Of a DNA stretch of 64,000 nucleotides, positions 21,308 through 33,849 are shown piece by piece. The stretch covers positions 1,217,001 to 1,281,000 of the forward strand of contig JACEVL010000831.1 of NCBI GenBank assembly GCA_020284085.1, written 5' to 3'. The translations under genes and the position numbers were made by a program. The notes under the pieces are model-generated. The model was not told the origin of the DNA. It saw nothing but the letters and a program-made list of their open reading frames with translations, and searched no databases. Position 1 is the stretch's first letter. Each line of letters starts with the position of its first letter. Source of the stretch: Aporrectodea caliginosa. Its lineage: Eukaryota > Annelida > Clitellata > Crassiclitellata > Lumbricidae.

Positions 21308-24300
21308 GTATGTTATTTAAATGCAAATTCTCTGAATTTCTAGGTTCTGGTTTGTCTTTTCCATTTGCGATGGAGGCAATGCATTTGATATCAGGTGTTT
21401 GACAGGGTGCCACGTCAGACGGTTGATGCGATTGAAACTCTGACCCACATGGATATTTCTTCAAACAGACGAAACAAAACTGGTATTTGCAGCATCTGCA
21501 AGTCATGTGTCTGCATCCTTTTAAGTGCTGTATTAAAGCTGAACAATTCGGGCAAGCGCGTTTGGAGGGAACTTCAACGCCGTTCAAGTCTTTTGGTCTC
21601 ACAGTTTGCCAGAATTTCAATAGACGTTTCTTTGATCCACAGTCGGGATTGCCACATGTCTCATTTCCCGAAGTCTTCCACTCGCCAAGGCAAGTCCAAC
21701 AGAACTGGAACGTCTTGCACAAACTCTGAGTGCAATTCCTGCAGACGACGCGCTTGTCTTCAGCACGACGTGGTCGAGAGAATGTGCCGCACCTTGGACA
21801 AGGGTTCATTTCCTGTGGGTGTTTTCTGAAGTAGTTTATGTGAGCTCTCTGTTCGAATTCTGTGATTTCTTTTTCCGTGAGGCAGGCTGCAGGCTTTAAG
21901 AGAGCAAACTTCCATTTTGCATTACAATTAGGACAATGAATCTCATCTTTCCCTTTCTCTAATTCGGTACGACAGAATAATGCCAGTGCCGTAGGAGCTG
22001 CATAAAAGATATATAATAAGAAAATCATCATCATCATACCATCATGTTTCTCAAATTTCTTAACAGTCTTAGCTGACCATAGAAAGCTATAAAGTTTAGC
22101 ATAAAACTGTATAGCAAAAGCAAAATTTGAGGTATTTAACTAAGGATATATCTTCTGCGGCGGAAAATTCCGCCCCAGAAGTAATATTTTAGACACAATT
22201 CCGCGGAGGAAGATCTTTGCGCATCCGCAACCTTCGGCGTATGCGCATTGTTCAAAATGCGTTATTTCCTATTATTGACGTTGTGAGGGTCGGTCAGGTT
22301 CAGGGTCAGGGTTAGTGTCGTAATTAGATAAACGATACCAACTTTCCGCCGTAAAAGTAATTTCTTCATGCGTTGCTTGGCGGAATCTTCCGCCAAGCAG
22401 AAGCGCCAAACTTTAATTAAACTATTGATAATTATCGGGAATGTTCAGTGAAACGATTGGTAAATAATTATCGATTGCGGATGTATTCGTCAAATTCTGT
22501 CGACGTTTTCATTAGACCCAGAAAAGATAAATTAGATAGTGCAGGTGCCATTGGAGCCGCAGGAATGAGAAAATAAATATAAATTAATAATCTATATATA
22601 CCGTAATTAAACACTGAAAATACATAATTATGCACAGTAATCAAACTAAGACATGTTCTACACGCCGTGAACAAATTACAGTAAAAATCACAGTCAAATA
22701 ATGTATAGGCCTATTCATTCATCGTTTATTTATTCATTCATTCATTCAATCAGTCATTAGGAAGATTTATAGCGCCCCTTCTAGGTTACTATTCAAGAGC
22801 GCTATTGTTCTAAAAGCGTTGCATTTTTTTATTGCACTGTAAGGATTAAATATTCTCGATTAGACCTTCTGTTATGCAGCTGTTTTATTTTTCAAAACGC
22901 AAATTCATGGATGCCATCGTAGTGTTTTGAAGAAGGAATTTCACGTTGATGATGATCATGAAACCGACAATTTCTACAGCGCCGTAACACAACACATGCC
23001 GTTAAAAGGGCGCGTTAACAAATCAAAACGTCAGTCAACCTAGTCAGGACACGCTTTGAAGAAGTTGTATGTCTTGAGACTAGGCTTGAAAGCACCTTGG
23101 TCCCGCCATGTGTATCCGATATGCTGGCTTAAGCGAAAATTGCACTTAAAAAAATTGTTTCATCAACATTTCACCAAACTCAGGCCAATATTACATTTAG
23201 GCAGAGCACAAATTCTAGCGCAGGATTCATTAGCATTTGGTTGATGTATAGCTTAAATATTTACTGCGGTTTCCCATTTCTAACTACGATTTCCCGCGAA
23301 GCAATGCTACGTAATGATGATGATGTTATAGGCTACAACTTATATAAGTCATTAGATTGGATTAAGTTTGTCAGCATATATGGATGAGCTTGTAATACGC
23401 ACCTGTGGCATGTCCGCATCGCATGATGACTCCAGGGCCATCATCTTCAACACCCAATACATCTGGGTGCTCAACACTTATCGTCGTCAGTGTAATGCCA
23501 TCAGCCGGTTTCGGATGTCTTGGCTGTGCTGCCACTTCTTCCAACGTAGGCCAAACACCGCCAGGTAGACGGGCCATAAGGACGAGGGTACTTCGGTCAG
23601 CTAAGTCATAGCCCGATAAGCATTCGTTCCAATTTTCATCCAAGGAACTTCGTGTGCTACCTGTATGCGCACAAGTTTATAGCTATCGAGGATAACTACG
23701 TTTAATTTGTCTCATTTTCACTGAGACCATAAGCGCAACTTGCTTAAAATAACTTAAATTTTTATAAAGATTCCTCACATTTTTCTCATAGCAATTGGAA
23801 AGATGTTCTCCTAATTCAGTCTCTGTACAATAACTGGCTGAGTTTTCTTCAGAATATTGTCATTAGGCATTTATTTAGCGCCACTATCTAATAACCAAGC
23901 ATCATTCGATGGCGCTGAGCAATTTGTGTCAGTGAAGAACTAGTTTTCACGGTCACATATCATCGTAGTTACAGATTTTTCAATGTGCACTGAGTTTTAA
24001 ACTGTGTTCAGTTCAAAACTAGGTTTTCTATAAGACATAGGTTGGTTAATTTGTTGAGCCAGCAATTCTTCTTACCTCCGATAGAGAAGAGCTGAAAGTC
24101 AGCGTTGCTTAAAGTCTTAGGATGCAGTCTGAGTTTCTGGAACAATTCTCCTGTGTGGCAGTCCTAAGAGAAAAACAACAGAATCAAGAATCAATAATAT
24201 ATATATATAATAAAATATATATATATATAATAAAATATACCAGGTTAAACTCGACAAGCTCATAACAAAAGAAAATAATTTAGTAAATCAGTGAAGATAA

Positions 24301-24392
24301 TGATGTACTCAGACCAAAATATTACAGGACAGAAACTCTGCTGCATTCTGCCATTGCTACATAATAAAAGGAAAGGACTGCATTTAATGCAA

Positions 24393-24424
<32 letters not shown>

Positions 24425-25449
24425 CCATTCTATTTGTAATGCTGTAATATATTGGTTACACTAATCTTGCTCCATACTGAGAGCCAAACTTAGATTTGGA
24501 ATCAACATGGAATGAACGCAAAGATATGGCAAGAGTATATATAATTTCTGACGAAGAGGCTACTTAAATGCAGCTATGGAAGACTGTTCCAGGCAGATGG
24601 TCCAACAAATCAGAAGGCACAGCGGGCTCGAGATGTAGTGACGAAGAGTGGCACCTTCATATCTTCGAGGATTGAAGAGGCCAAAGATTGCCGATCTTTT
24701 AAAGGTGTGTCTCTTCATGCCAGAAGAGCAAATTGCATTGAAAGCTCACTATTGATATTCACCTTGGAACGCGTGCGAAAGGCTAATTGCACAAACATAG
24801 ATTATCTAATCTGACCTAATAAGATGTTAAGCAAGTTTGTGACTTGTAAGTAATGCATCCTTCCTTATCTTGGATGCAATTGAAGAGCTCAAAGATTTTG
24901 ATCTTTTAAAGATCATCAAATAGATGCCAGAATTAAGCGAAAGCTTCCATGTGACAAATGTTTTATACTCTCAACTATAGGTATTTTTCACCTGTAGTTC
25001 AAGTACGTAAAGAGTATGAAATTGCACACACGGGAGGAACTGATTAGACATGTGAAATAGTACCTAATAAATTTGACCCAAGCGATTTGTTTCCTTGTAG
25101 CCAAAATGCATCGTCTTTCCTTGTCTTTGGATGCATTCTGAGTTGATTTCATATTAAATATGAAATCAACTCAAATTTTGAGTTCAGCTTTTAAAATGGG
25201 ATTTACTTCAGTACAAATTATATAGGCCGACAGTCCTGATGTTCAATGTTCAATATCTTGTAATAGGCCTAAACATGTTTCACTTCCTTATCTGATGTAC
25301 CTCTCGAGCAAATGCGCCTAATATACTTCTAGACATTTGAAACCACGTACCTTAGTTACGGTCAGCAGAAGAGTAGAATTGTTCTCGACATCTAGAAGTA
25401 TGCTGATTTGCCATAGGTCTTTGGCCCGTTTTTCTTCCAACTGATTCAT
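21273..25449 (-). CDS. Copy B: Ubl-RBR E3-ligase-like protein, 389 aa, short tail
   Basis: Exons: 25351-25449 (99 nt, ATG), 24076-24163 (88), 23403-23660 (258), 21273-21997 (725). All junctions are GT-AG and the frame closes at 1170 nt. Residues 1-97 resemble ubiquitin (WQISILLDVEN, GYDLADRSTLVLMARLPGG); RING1 starts MRCGHAT at 142. IBR cysteines lie at 215-268. Rcat is ACPNC, then GCRHMTC with the presumed catalytic Cys at 310. By family knowledge an RBR ligase takes ubiquitin from E2 onto that Cys and passes it to a substrate. Oddities: residues 276-284 read in a shifted frame and lose a Cys present in all other copies, and the type-I tail is frameshifted away. Intron 3 has a possible MITE near 22150-22410 and a SINE end near 22740. 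Probable gene or young pseudogene. Confidence 0.75.
22150..22412. mobile_element. Possible MITE in copy B intron 3
   Basis: 'ttctgcggcggaaaattccg' at the left and, inverted, 'ttctgcttggcggaagattc' at the right form imperfect inverted ends with a GGCGGAA-ATTCCGCC palindrome. No duplication was confirmed. Confidence 0.35.
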
Positions 25450-25499
25450 TTTAAGGTAACTCAATTTAATCAACTAATATTAACAAAGATTTTGCTTTT

Positions 25500-27260
25500 A
25501 CTTGTTGCCCATGACATAAGCAACCTACTAACGACGACTATCTTCAAAGTTATCTTAACATAACGGCCTAGAAACACTGGTCAAACACTTCATAGCCATA
25601 GCCTGAGTGCATGGCTGGGCATGTCGGATCAGAAATAGCCTAGCTAAAATTAATATAGGCTCTAGATAGGGCCAATTGATGGTATGATGAAAGAAATTGT
25701 CAAGTAAGAAATTACATTCTTTAGTCTTAACGTGGTTGACAATCTGACAGCAAAACAGAAAGTGAAATTGGCTTAGGTGTAATGTTCTAAAGTCCGCTAT
25801 CAAGATTAAATGGCGAATTTTATGATCGTCTGGGCTTAAAAATGATTGGGATTTGACTGACTTGCGCCTCAAATGCGTTGGATATCGATGCTTTAGAAAC
25901 CACGAAATCGGACTACATGACACTATTTTCAAGGCGTAATAAGTAACCAAGCCTATTTAGGCCTAAGTCTGACCAAGTTTATTACCAAACGGCTATTGCA
26001 CCAAGTTGCAAGCGACGGTGAAACAAATTTTGGACAAGGAAGAGCAATCTTAACAAATTTTATTGATTTATATGCATCCGCATTTTAGAAAGTAGACCTA
26101 CCCTGAGTTTAAGTAAACATTTAAACTTATTTATAAATATAAAGTGCGCATGGTTAACGGTCATAAAACCACAAACTGTTTAGATTTAGGTTAGAATAAA
26201 CCAGTGGTTTCTATACCCACTAAACAACCGTGCTCAATCCCTCTCTTCACTTCCTCCTATCGGGCCGGTCCCCTCTCAAGTGGCGCCGCCGCCTATAGGC
26301 CCTGCTTGTGTTATGGCCACCGCACCTTTTATGTTAAGGTGGTATGGCAACAATATATTTTTGCCGTATCATCTTGGTCTTCTAAATGCTACTAAATACT
26401 TTTCATCCATTTAGACGTGTATTTTAGATTACCAAAACTGGCATAAAATACTGAATTATTATATGCAAAAGGTGTCAGCTTCTGAGAGACTTCCGTCCTC
26501 CAGACCCCATAACTTCCCATTTTCCGGTAATACTTTTAATTCGTGGCGATGCCACTGCCTTCCCTCTCTCCCAGATCCCACATTGCTGACGTGAGTTTTA
26601 GCTTTTTGTGTCTGCAATTCATAGGTTTCGTTTGCTAAACTATGCATATTAAATTAGTGGCGAATCAACGCATTGTGGTCTTGTATTTGTACAAACAAAA
26701 CTTACACGTAACAAGTGACACAGTCACACATCAGTCAAAATTCATTATTACTCACCAAGCATATTGTGCTTTTGCTATTAATGGAGTAATAAAGGCTATA
26801 CTCACTTACTTGCTTACTTTATAATAAAGTATTCTGAACAAATGAACTATCACTCAATCGGTGACTCAGTGTCAGTTGGAATCAGTTTCAGATTACTTTA
26901 GTAAGAGTTTTTGAAGTGGTGTTGCCTGAAGTGGGTTTTTGTCAGTGAAGACTCTGTAACTTGTGAAAAGTGTGATAAAAATTGAAACGAAATACTTTCT
27001 CCTGTTTTTCACTTGGCTCAACCTGCGCCTGACCTGAATAGTATAATATTTAAACAACCTGAGTCATGTTTGTCAAACAATTTAATCGGAACTTAATCCT
27101 TAATTAAGCTATGTTAATTCGCAGTTGGGATAATGTACATCTTCATCGTTAAAGTCCAAGATAGGCCTATTATCTTTCTCTCTGTACGAAATAAATGAAG
27201 AACTAACAATTGAATAGTCTGGTAAAATAATAGAACGTCTAATATCGAGGTTAATTACAG
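25500..27260. other. Intergenic spacer between copies B and C
   Basis: The left part is the 5' flank of copy B. Sequence at 25850-26180 is shared with 49490-49810 and inverted at 423-620. Sequence at 27050-27260 is the 3' flank of type-II copies (also 8205-8400 and 50360-50545). I see no separate gene. Short frames near 26204-26650 have no recognisable motif. Confidence 0.5.
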
Positions 27261-27274
27261 GCAGTCAGGGATGA

Positions 27275-27760
27275 CTACTGGATGATGCAGAAACGCCATT
27301 TTGCTGGTTTACTAGTAGGAGTTGATGTGCAAGAGAGAACTTTCTTTGTTTCCAGCGTTTTGTTTGGTTGTACGATATCATTGTTCGTTTGTAACTGAGC
27401 AACATCACGATCACTACCACTGTTGGAATGAGCACCACCACTTCCAAGGTTAGACCGGTGGTCTTCTGTATCATTACCTATCAAAGTATTGTCAGCTGTT
27501 CTATTATCTGCGTTGACTGTGTTATCACTGGCACTGATTGTCGTATTGGGTACAGCATCATTGTTTGTGTTTAATGCAACATCGTCCGGTCGATTGTTGA
27601 TGCCATCGTCTGAGTTGGCTGTGAAGCCATCACTTGAAGAAACGTTTCTATAACGATCATCCACTTCATTCATTAATAGTTCCAGTGCAATTTCTTCAAC
27701 TTCAAGTTCCCTAAGGAAGTTGAGGTTATACAAGGACTGTTCTTCTGTTTGCACATGCAA
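27275..27760 (-). pseudogene. Frameshifted type-II tail of copy C
   Basis: The frame contains NSDDGINNRPDDVALNTNND, RSNLGSGGAHSNSG, IVQPNKTLETKKVLS and ends RFCIIQ, colinear with the intact tail of copy E. It is one frame off the RBR core of C. A one-base loss near 27757-27763 accounts for it. Confidence 0.8.
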
Positions 27761-30700
27761 ATTCCTTCTGAATTAAGCTGTTTTTTAATGTTGTCAGAGG
27801 CGACAGTGAAGTTAATATCAGAAGTCTGACGGGGTGCCACATCACACGGTTGGAACAAGCCTGTCCCACAAGGAAATTTCCTCAAACAGATGAAGCAAAA
27901 CTCGTATCTGCAGGATCTGCATGTCATATGCTTGCATCCTTTTTTATGATCTATAATAATTGAACAATTCGGACAAGCACGTTTGGAGGGAATGTCAATG
28001 CCGTTCAGTTTTTTGGTCTCACAGTTTTCCAGAATTTCAAGCAGCCTTTTCTTTGATCCACAGTTGGGATTGCCACATGTCACATTTCCAGAAGTCTTCC
28101 ACTCGCCAAGGCACGTCCAGCAGAACTCGAATGTCTTACCAGAACGTGACGTGCAATTCCTGCAGACGACGCGCTTGTCTTCAGCACGACGTGGTCGAGA
28201 GAATGTGCCGCACTTTGGACAAGGGTTCATTTCGCTTTGGTGGTTTCCGAAGTAGTTCATGTGAGCTCTTTGTTCGAATTCTGTGATTTCGTTTAGCGTG
28301 AGGCAGGCTGCGGGTTTTAGTAGAGCAAACTTCCATTTGACGTTACATTTAGGACAAAGAATCTCATATTTTCCTTTCTCTAATTCGCTACGACAGTATA
28401 ATGCAAGTGGCATAGGTGCTGCACAAACAAAAACAATTTTAAAAATTCCAGGCTTCATTTAAATTTGGTAGCCTAGCTAGAATTTCTTAACTTGTCTATG
28501 GCACAGGAAAATTAGACACCCTTAATTAAATTAGTTTTTCACATCGGGAATGTTTAGTGGAACGACTGACTAATAGTGTGGCTGTATTCGTCAAATTCTG
28601 TTGATGTTTTCATACGCCCCAAAACGGATCAATTAAGATCGGTGATCGAGCCTTTTCGGATCGCTGGCCCCAGAGCACGCATTCAGGAGGAAGAGAATGA
28701 CCTTTCTTTCTAAAACAATTGAAACTCTATCTGTCATTGAACTCTTGGCACTTTCCTTCATTGTAAAGCACTTCAGAAGAAGCTCACTACTTGCGTTGCC
28801 GTATATATTGTCTTTTTCACAATTGCAATGACAATTAATAACAATAATTCTTTAAAGGAGTTTAGGTAAGGCTCATTGTTTTACCAGTGACAGTTGGATA
28901 ATTTATGATAATACATAAAAATATGTTGTAATAAATCTGCATTATTAACTATTAATTCGTTTTTAACTCTACTCAGTTACTAAGAGGTGCACAAGTTAAT
29001 TTCGTGAAATATCAATAGACAAAAAATAGTATGTTCATTTTACCTGTGGCGTGTCCGCATCGCATGATGACTCCTGGACCATCATATTCAACACCCAGTA
29101 CATCTGGGTGCTCTTCACTTATCGTCGTCAATGTTATGCCATCAGCAGGTTTGAGAAGTCTCGGTTCTGCTGCCACTTCTTCCAACGTAGGCCAGACCCC
29201 TCCAGTTAGATTAGCAACAAGGGCAAGGGTACTTCGGTCGGTTATGCCATAGTCCGATAATCGTTCTTTTCGACTTTCGACCAGAGCACTGCGTATGGTT
29301 GCTACAAATAATTTTCTGCACAACTTAGTTACAAGTTTACCTCCAGTTTTCCCGTACATAGTTGTCCGTCTATTGCACGCTCTTGTTATTATTTAATTTG
29401 TAAAACACTTTTTACGCCAATGTATGTATGTATGTATGTATGAGCACTTGTCATAGCGCCCTTCAAGATATCTACTCAGAGGCGTTCCCGCCTACAGGAC
29501 ACTGAATCGGAGTTTTTCACGCCGAAGCGCATGAGCAATTGAAGACATTGGTGCAAGAACCAGGTAAGTGAAAAATCATAGTTTTCGGCAAATCGAGTTT
29601 TAATGTTTTTTGCTCTTCAAAAGCTTGCCGTTTCGTCCAGGAAATAGATAATGACAAAATTTAAAAAGTATAAGGTGCATCTAATCGTAACTGATCATAA
29701 AATAAAATTATTAAGGGTTGGCTGTTGCTAATTAGTATTTTATGGGCAAATGAACAAGAAACCTGGTTATTGCACTGAAACTTCGCTGTAGTTCTGGAAC
29801 TTTGTTTGGATGCAAGAATCACATATGTCAACTAACCTGGTTATTGCACTGAAACTTCCCTGTAGCTCTGGAATTTTTTTGATGCAACAATCACATATGT
29901 TAACTAACCTGGTTATGGCATTGAAACTTCGCTGTAGTTTTAGAACTTCTTCCCATGCAAGAATCATGTATGTGAACAAAATTTGTTGTTGCATGTAAAT
30001 TATAAGCAACTTTCGTGTGGTGCTGGAAACTTATTTACATGTAAGAATCTAATATGTGAACAAACCTTGTTATTGCATGGAAATGATAAACATTAGGCCT
30101 AGAGACATGAGCCAGAAGAAGGTAACTGAATGACACCGATTTGAAGTTCGTGAAAATGGCTAAATGGTCTCCATCTAGTGGCAGAATATTGTTATTATAT
30201 CCTTACTTACTTCGCTAATGCATCCGACAACGTATATAACTGGCTCACGGTTGCGTGCAATAATCAGGTTTGTTCACATACATGTCTATTGCTCGCAACC
30301 GAGAGGCTATGATCTTTTATGCAATAACCGGGTTTGTTGACTTATCTCATTTATGCACGCAATCATGGCACCGGAATGCGAAAATTCTCAAAGCAGGTAA
30401 GTTGAGTTGCCTGGTTATTGTCCTACCTACTCCCTTAATTTTGCAGCTACCAGCATGAAATTTACACCATAGATGCGCCTCTACGTCAGGAGCATAAGCT
30501 AACTTTCACGGCGCAGGTAAGTCGACTTACCTGGTTCTTGCACCAAGGTCTTCAATTGCAAGTGAAAGACTTGCCCAGGGTCCCTACGCGGCGGCTTAAT
30601 GTGGATTCGAACCCGCAACCATCCGGCTGCAAGGCACCGAACATTCCCCTACACCACCGTGCCCTCAATGTACAACACGCGAGGCATCAACCGATGGCGC

Positions 30701-33413
30701 TCCAGAAATTGTCACAACAAGGTCAATAAGCATGGCCAATCCAATAGGACACATTGGACTGATCTTCTGAGGGCTAAGATCACTTTCCCTCAAGAATGTA
30801 CACAAGTACACAACCCTTTGAAGTACAGTGTTGTCATCGTAGTTTCATCTCATGGTTACACTACATTAATGTAAGTATAATCCTTTATTTAAATCGAGTA
30901 CCTAGGTTTACTAAGACTCGTTTTATTGCAGCTATAAGACCGTCCGCTTAAGCCGGGGTTGGGTCTGGAGCGCTTCTGAGTTGCAACCTTGAATGGGAGC
31001 TATAGGCCTATATTATCCGGAACGCAAGACTAGTGACTCTGACTGAACTTCAGCTGCAGTGTCTGACACTGAGTGTCGCAGATTCCGTTTCCTTGAGCTC
31101 ATCTTCCGATAGAAGGACCAGGCTTGTATATTGGCCCCTCAGGTTCGTCTGAATTATCCGCTCGGATTTCTATTTCATCTGCAATCTTCAGTTACCGCGA
31201 ACATTTCAATTCAGTGTCACATGACCACAAATCTTCTGTATTGTTAGGATCTCGTTTCGCCTACTCAATTTCCACTGGAGCAAATGCATTTGGTAGCAGT
31301 TCAGACCACATGGAAATTTGAAATATGCTCAAACAAGTGAAGCAAACTGGTGTTTGCAGTGTCTGCAAGTTATATGCTTACGGTACATGATGAGTCACAT
31401 CCTCTGAAGTAGTGTCTTATAAACAGTCTGGACAAGCACATTTTGGAAGGAATTTCAATCCCATTCAGTTCTTTCGTCTCACAGTTTGCCAGAATTTCTA
31501 GTAGCCCTTCATTTGATCCACAGTTAGTGGATCCACATGTCACATTTCCCAAGTCGTCCACTCGCCAAGGCAAGTCCAGCAGAACTCGAATGTCAGTTGG
31601 TAGTATCACATATTTAACGGGCCACCTGGCTGGGTTGGACGGATATCGTGGGTGGTCGTCATGCAACACGATGACTAGAAATCAGCAGTTAAAGTAGTTT
31701 AATTAGAGGTAAATCGGAGGGAAATCAGCTGCATCACTCTCGCATACATGCAGCCCTTGAAAACATTTGCGGATTCAATAGGCCTATGCCTCATCTTGAA
31801 ATGATAAGTCACCAAGTGACGGTTATTGGAGTTAGGACTTGGACTGACACACCCTGATCATGCACATGGTAGATCTTTCTGTTTTCAGTTGCTTATTCCA
31901 ATGAACTTTACTCGTTTGACCTTGTTCCTGCGTGCCCTTTGAATTCCCGTCTCTCTCCCTGCGCCCGCCCGTCCGTCCGCCCCTCCACTCCCTCCCTCCC
32001 TCCCTCCCTGCCTCCTCCTCTCTCTGTCTCTGTCTCCCTCCCCTCCCCTTCATCTCTCTGTCTCTGTCTCTGTTTATGTATCTATGTATCTGTCTGTCGG
32101 TATGTATGTATGTATGTAGGTATGTTTGTCTGTCTGTCTCTCTTCACTTCGTCGCTTCCTAAACACCACGCAAATTCGGATTTGCTGCATTGAAGAATTA
32201 GATGCAATGCCTTTTACTTAAAAAATGATCCAATAATTATTAGCTTTTCGGCAATGGATTACTGGTATTTCCCTCTTACCACTAATAGAGTAAAGCAGGA
32301 AGTCATCGGTTTGTGGAACCTTCGGATGTTGTCGGAGTTTTTCGAACAGTTCTGCTGTGAAGCAGTCCTAACGAAAACAAAGGAATAGATACAGGCACGA
32401 ACATATTCGAAGCAGTATTTTCTCATTTTTCTGTACAGTCTTAATATTAGAATTGCACTTGAGCTTTGGTTCACGTACGTAGGCCTACTAGACTGTAGGA
32501 CTATAAAACCATGATTATTGTCAAGTGTTAGCTGCTCATAAATGACAGCGACACAGGTGCGTCTTATTTTAAGCTTCGAAGCCATTCGTTTTCAGTTTTG
32601 AACGACACCGCCCCATTTGTTCAATTGGCCACCTAGACAGTTCTATTTGAAACAAAAATAGATATAACTTCATCACACCGCATTTTAAATAAGCTAACTT
32701 TATGCGGTTCTCTTACTTAGACCTGAATACAACCAATCCTATCTGCAGCTGCGGTTTCTAAAACGCTATTATCGTACTGCACAAAGCTTCAATCGCTTAT
32801 CGTCTCTACGCATAATGGTATTGCAATATCACGATCAGTCGGGCAAAGCCATGCATTTATGGTCTGTGAGACCAGCATTAAGATCAGGTATCTCTATCGA
32901 TGTTCAGGTACGGTACCTAATTTGTACCCAACTCTGATCCTTATTACCGTATGACAGGGACGTAGCCAGACTTAAATTCAAGAGGAGGCAACTTCACAGA
33001 CCATTGGCAAAATCCTGGTTATTGGTGTCATTGGTCAATAGAAGTTCCAGTATAATATATACAAAAAGCAAGAGGAGGCAACTGCCTCCTCGTGCCTCCA
33101 TGTAGCTACGCCTATGCCATATGACCATGCTATTTCCTCGGCTTTACCTCTCCGGATTCTGACATGGAACGGACAAAACAACCTGGCAATTGCAGACTTG
33201 ATTTGATATAGCGCCGATTCAATGCTGGTCTACCTGACGCGGTTTTTGTGTGGCGCTGAGAAATTTCGAAGATATAGGTCTACATTTACATTAGAAACAG
33301 TATAATGGGCCTACCTTGGTTACTGTAAGTATGAGAGTAGATGTGTTCTCTACGTCACACAGTACGTTGATTTGCCATAGGTCTAGTCCAGAGGTGTCTT
33401 TCACCTGGCTCAT
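27673..33413 (-). CDS. Copy C: Ubl-RBR E3-ligase-like protein, 396 aa, shifted tail
   Basis: Exons: 33315-33413, 32280-32367, 29044-29301, 27673-28418. All are GT-AG and the frame closes at 1191 nt. The ubiquitin-like part reads MSQVKDTSGLDLWQINV, LFEKLRQHPKVPQ, LSDYGITDRSTLALVANLTG-G (GG at 96-97). RING1 continues YCRSELEKGK, CPKCNVKW. IBR is CPKC, VVCRNC, FCWTCLGEW, CGNPNC. Rcat is ACPNC, GCKHMTC (catalytic Cys 310), YEFCFICL, then APRQT. The core is intact. After NSEG the frame slips and 30 foreign residues precede the stop. Intron 2 is long (about 3 kb) and holds a decayed type-I RBR exon and a SINE split by a MITE. Together with the kind-2 gene at 36.4-38.05 kb it forms one array unit. 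Confidence 0.75.
29411..30670 (-). mobile_element. tRNA-derived SINE split by a 1-kb element
   Basis: The two halves (29430-29540 and 30554-30660) join into one SINE of the same family as 42702-42945 and 48935-49170. The RNA polymerase III B-box GGGTTCGAATCC is visible on the minus strand at about 30600. CAATGTA flanks both ends (29410 region and about 30666) and fits a target duplication, since copy A lacks the insertion. Confidence 0.8.
29541..30553. mobile_element. 1013-bp TIR element with internal 73-bp repeats
   Basis: Inverted ends of 29 bp with one mismatch begin GAAGAC(A/C)TTGGTGCAAG. They are flanked by AATT (29537-29540 and 30554-30557). The uninterrupted SINE reads GCAATTGCGAGTG, confirming the insertion point. 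The left half contains three to four tandem units of 72-74 bp (29761 onward: ACCTGGTTATTGCACTGAAA). No transposase was found. The superfamily is unknown to me. Confidence 0.8.
31020..31660 (-). pseudogene. Decayed type-I RBR exon inside copy C intron 2
   Basis: Minus-strand fragments include DLGNVTCG, NCGSNEGLLEILANCETKEL and GIEIPSK, then a ruined Rcat and remains of a type-I tail near 31150-31260. It is colinear with the relics in A and E. Confidence 0.75.
31940..32145 (+). repeat. Pyrimidine-rich CCCT/CTCT/TATG tract
   Basis: Same tract as 3895-4032 in copy A, with a longer CCCTCC part here. Spurious proline/serine/leucine-rich frames result. Confidence 0.9.
32956..33119. mobile_element. 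164-bp MITE in copy C intron 1
   Basis: It is flanked by TATGAC (32950-32955 and 33120-33125). The ends carry an imperfect inverted repeat (AGGGACGTAGCCAGA / TGTAGCTACGCCTATG). The unoccupied site CCGTATGACCATGC is present in copy A near 4980. Confidence 0.75.
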
Positions 33414-33849
33414 TTTAAGGCAATTTCTGTAAATAATAATACTTTGATCAAACCCAGCTGTCTCTGAGTTACTCTGAACTGTTTCAACGAGGTTATAGGT
33501 CTGTTGATAGCGCGCAATAATAATATTATGGTGAAAGGCTTACACCTGAAAGTCTATGCTGGGAAAATTCATTCGGTGAGTCGGCGGTTATGAAAACGAA
33601 AATAGCCTGCAATTCTGACAGAGATGAGCTATCGATAAAGAAATTAAAACTCTTGGTTTTACACCAAAGGAACTACGTCGATAATGAAAGTGGACATAGA
33701 GCGAATCAAACTGCTTTGAAATCAGTTTGAATATATTTATTTAGTCCAATCGAAAAGTCAATTATTAACCTCGATCTATGGCTTTTCCAAAAAATTTCTT
33801 TGGTCTAATTCTACAGTCATGTCGTCGAGTAATGTCAGATAATTATGTA

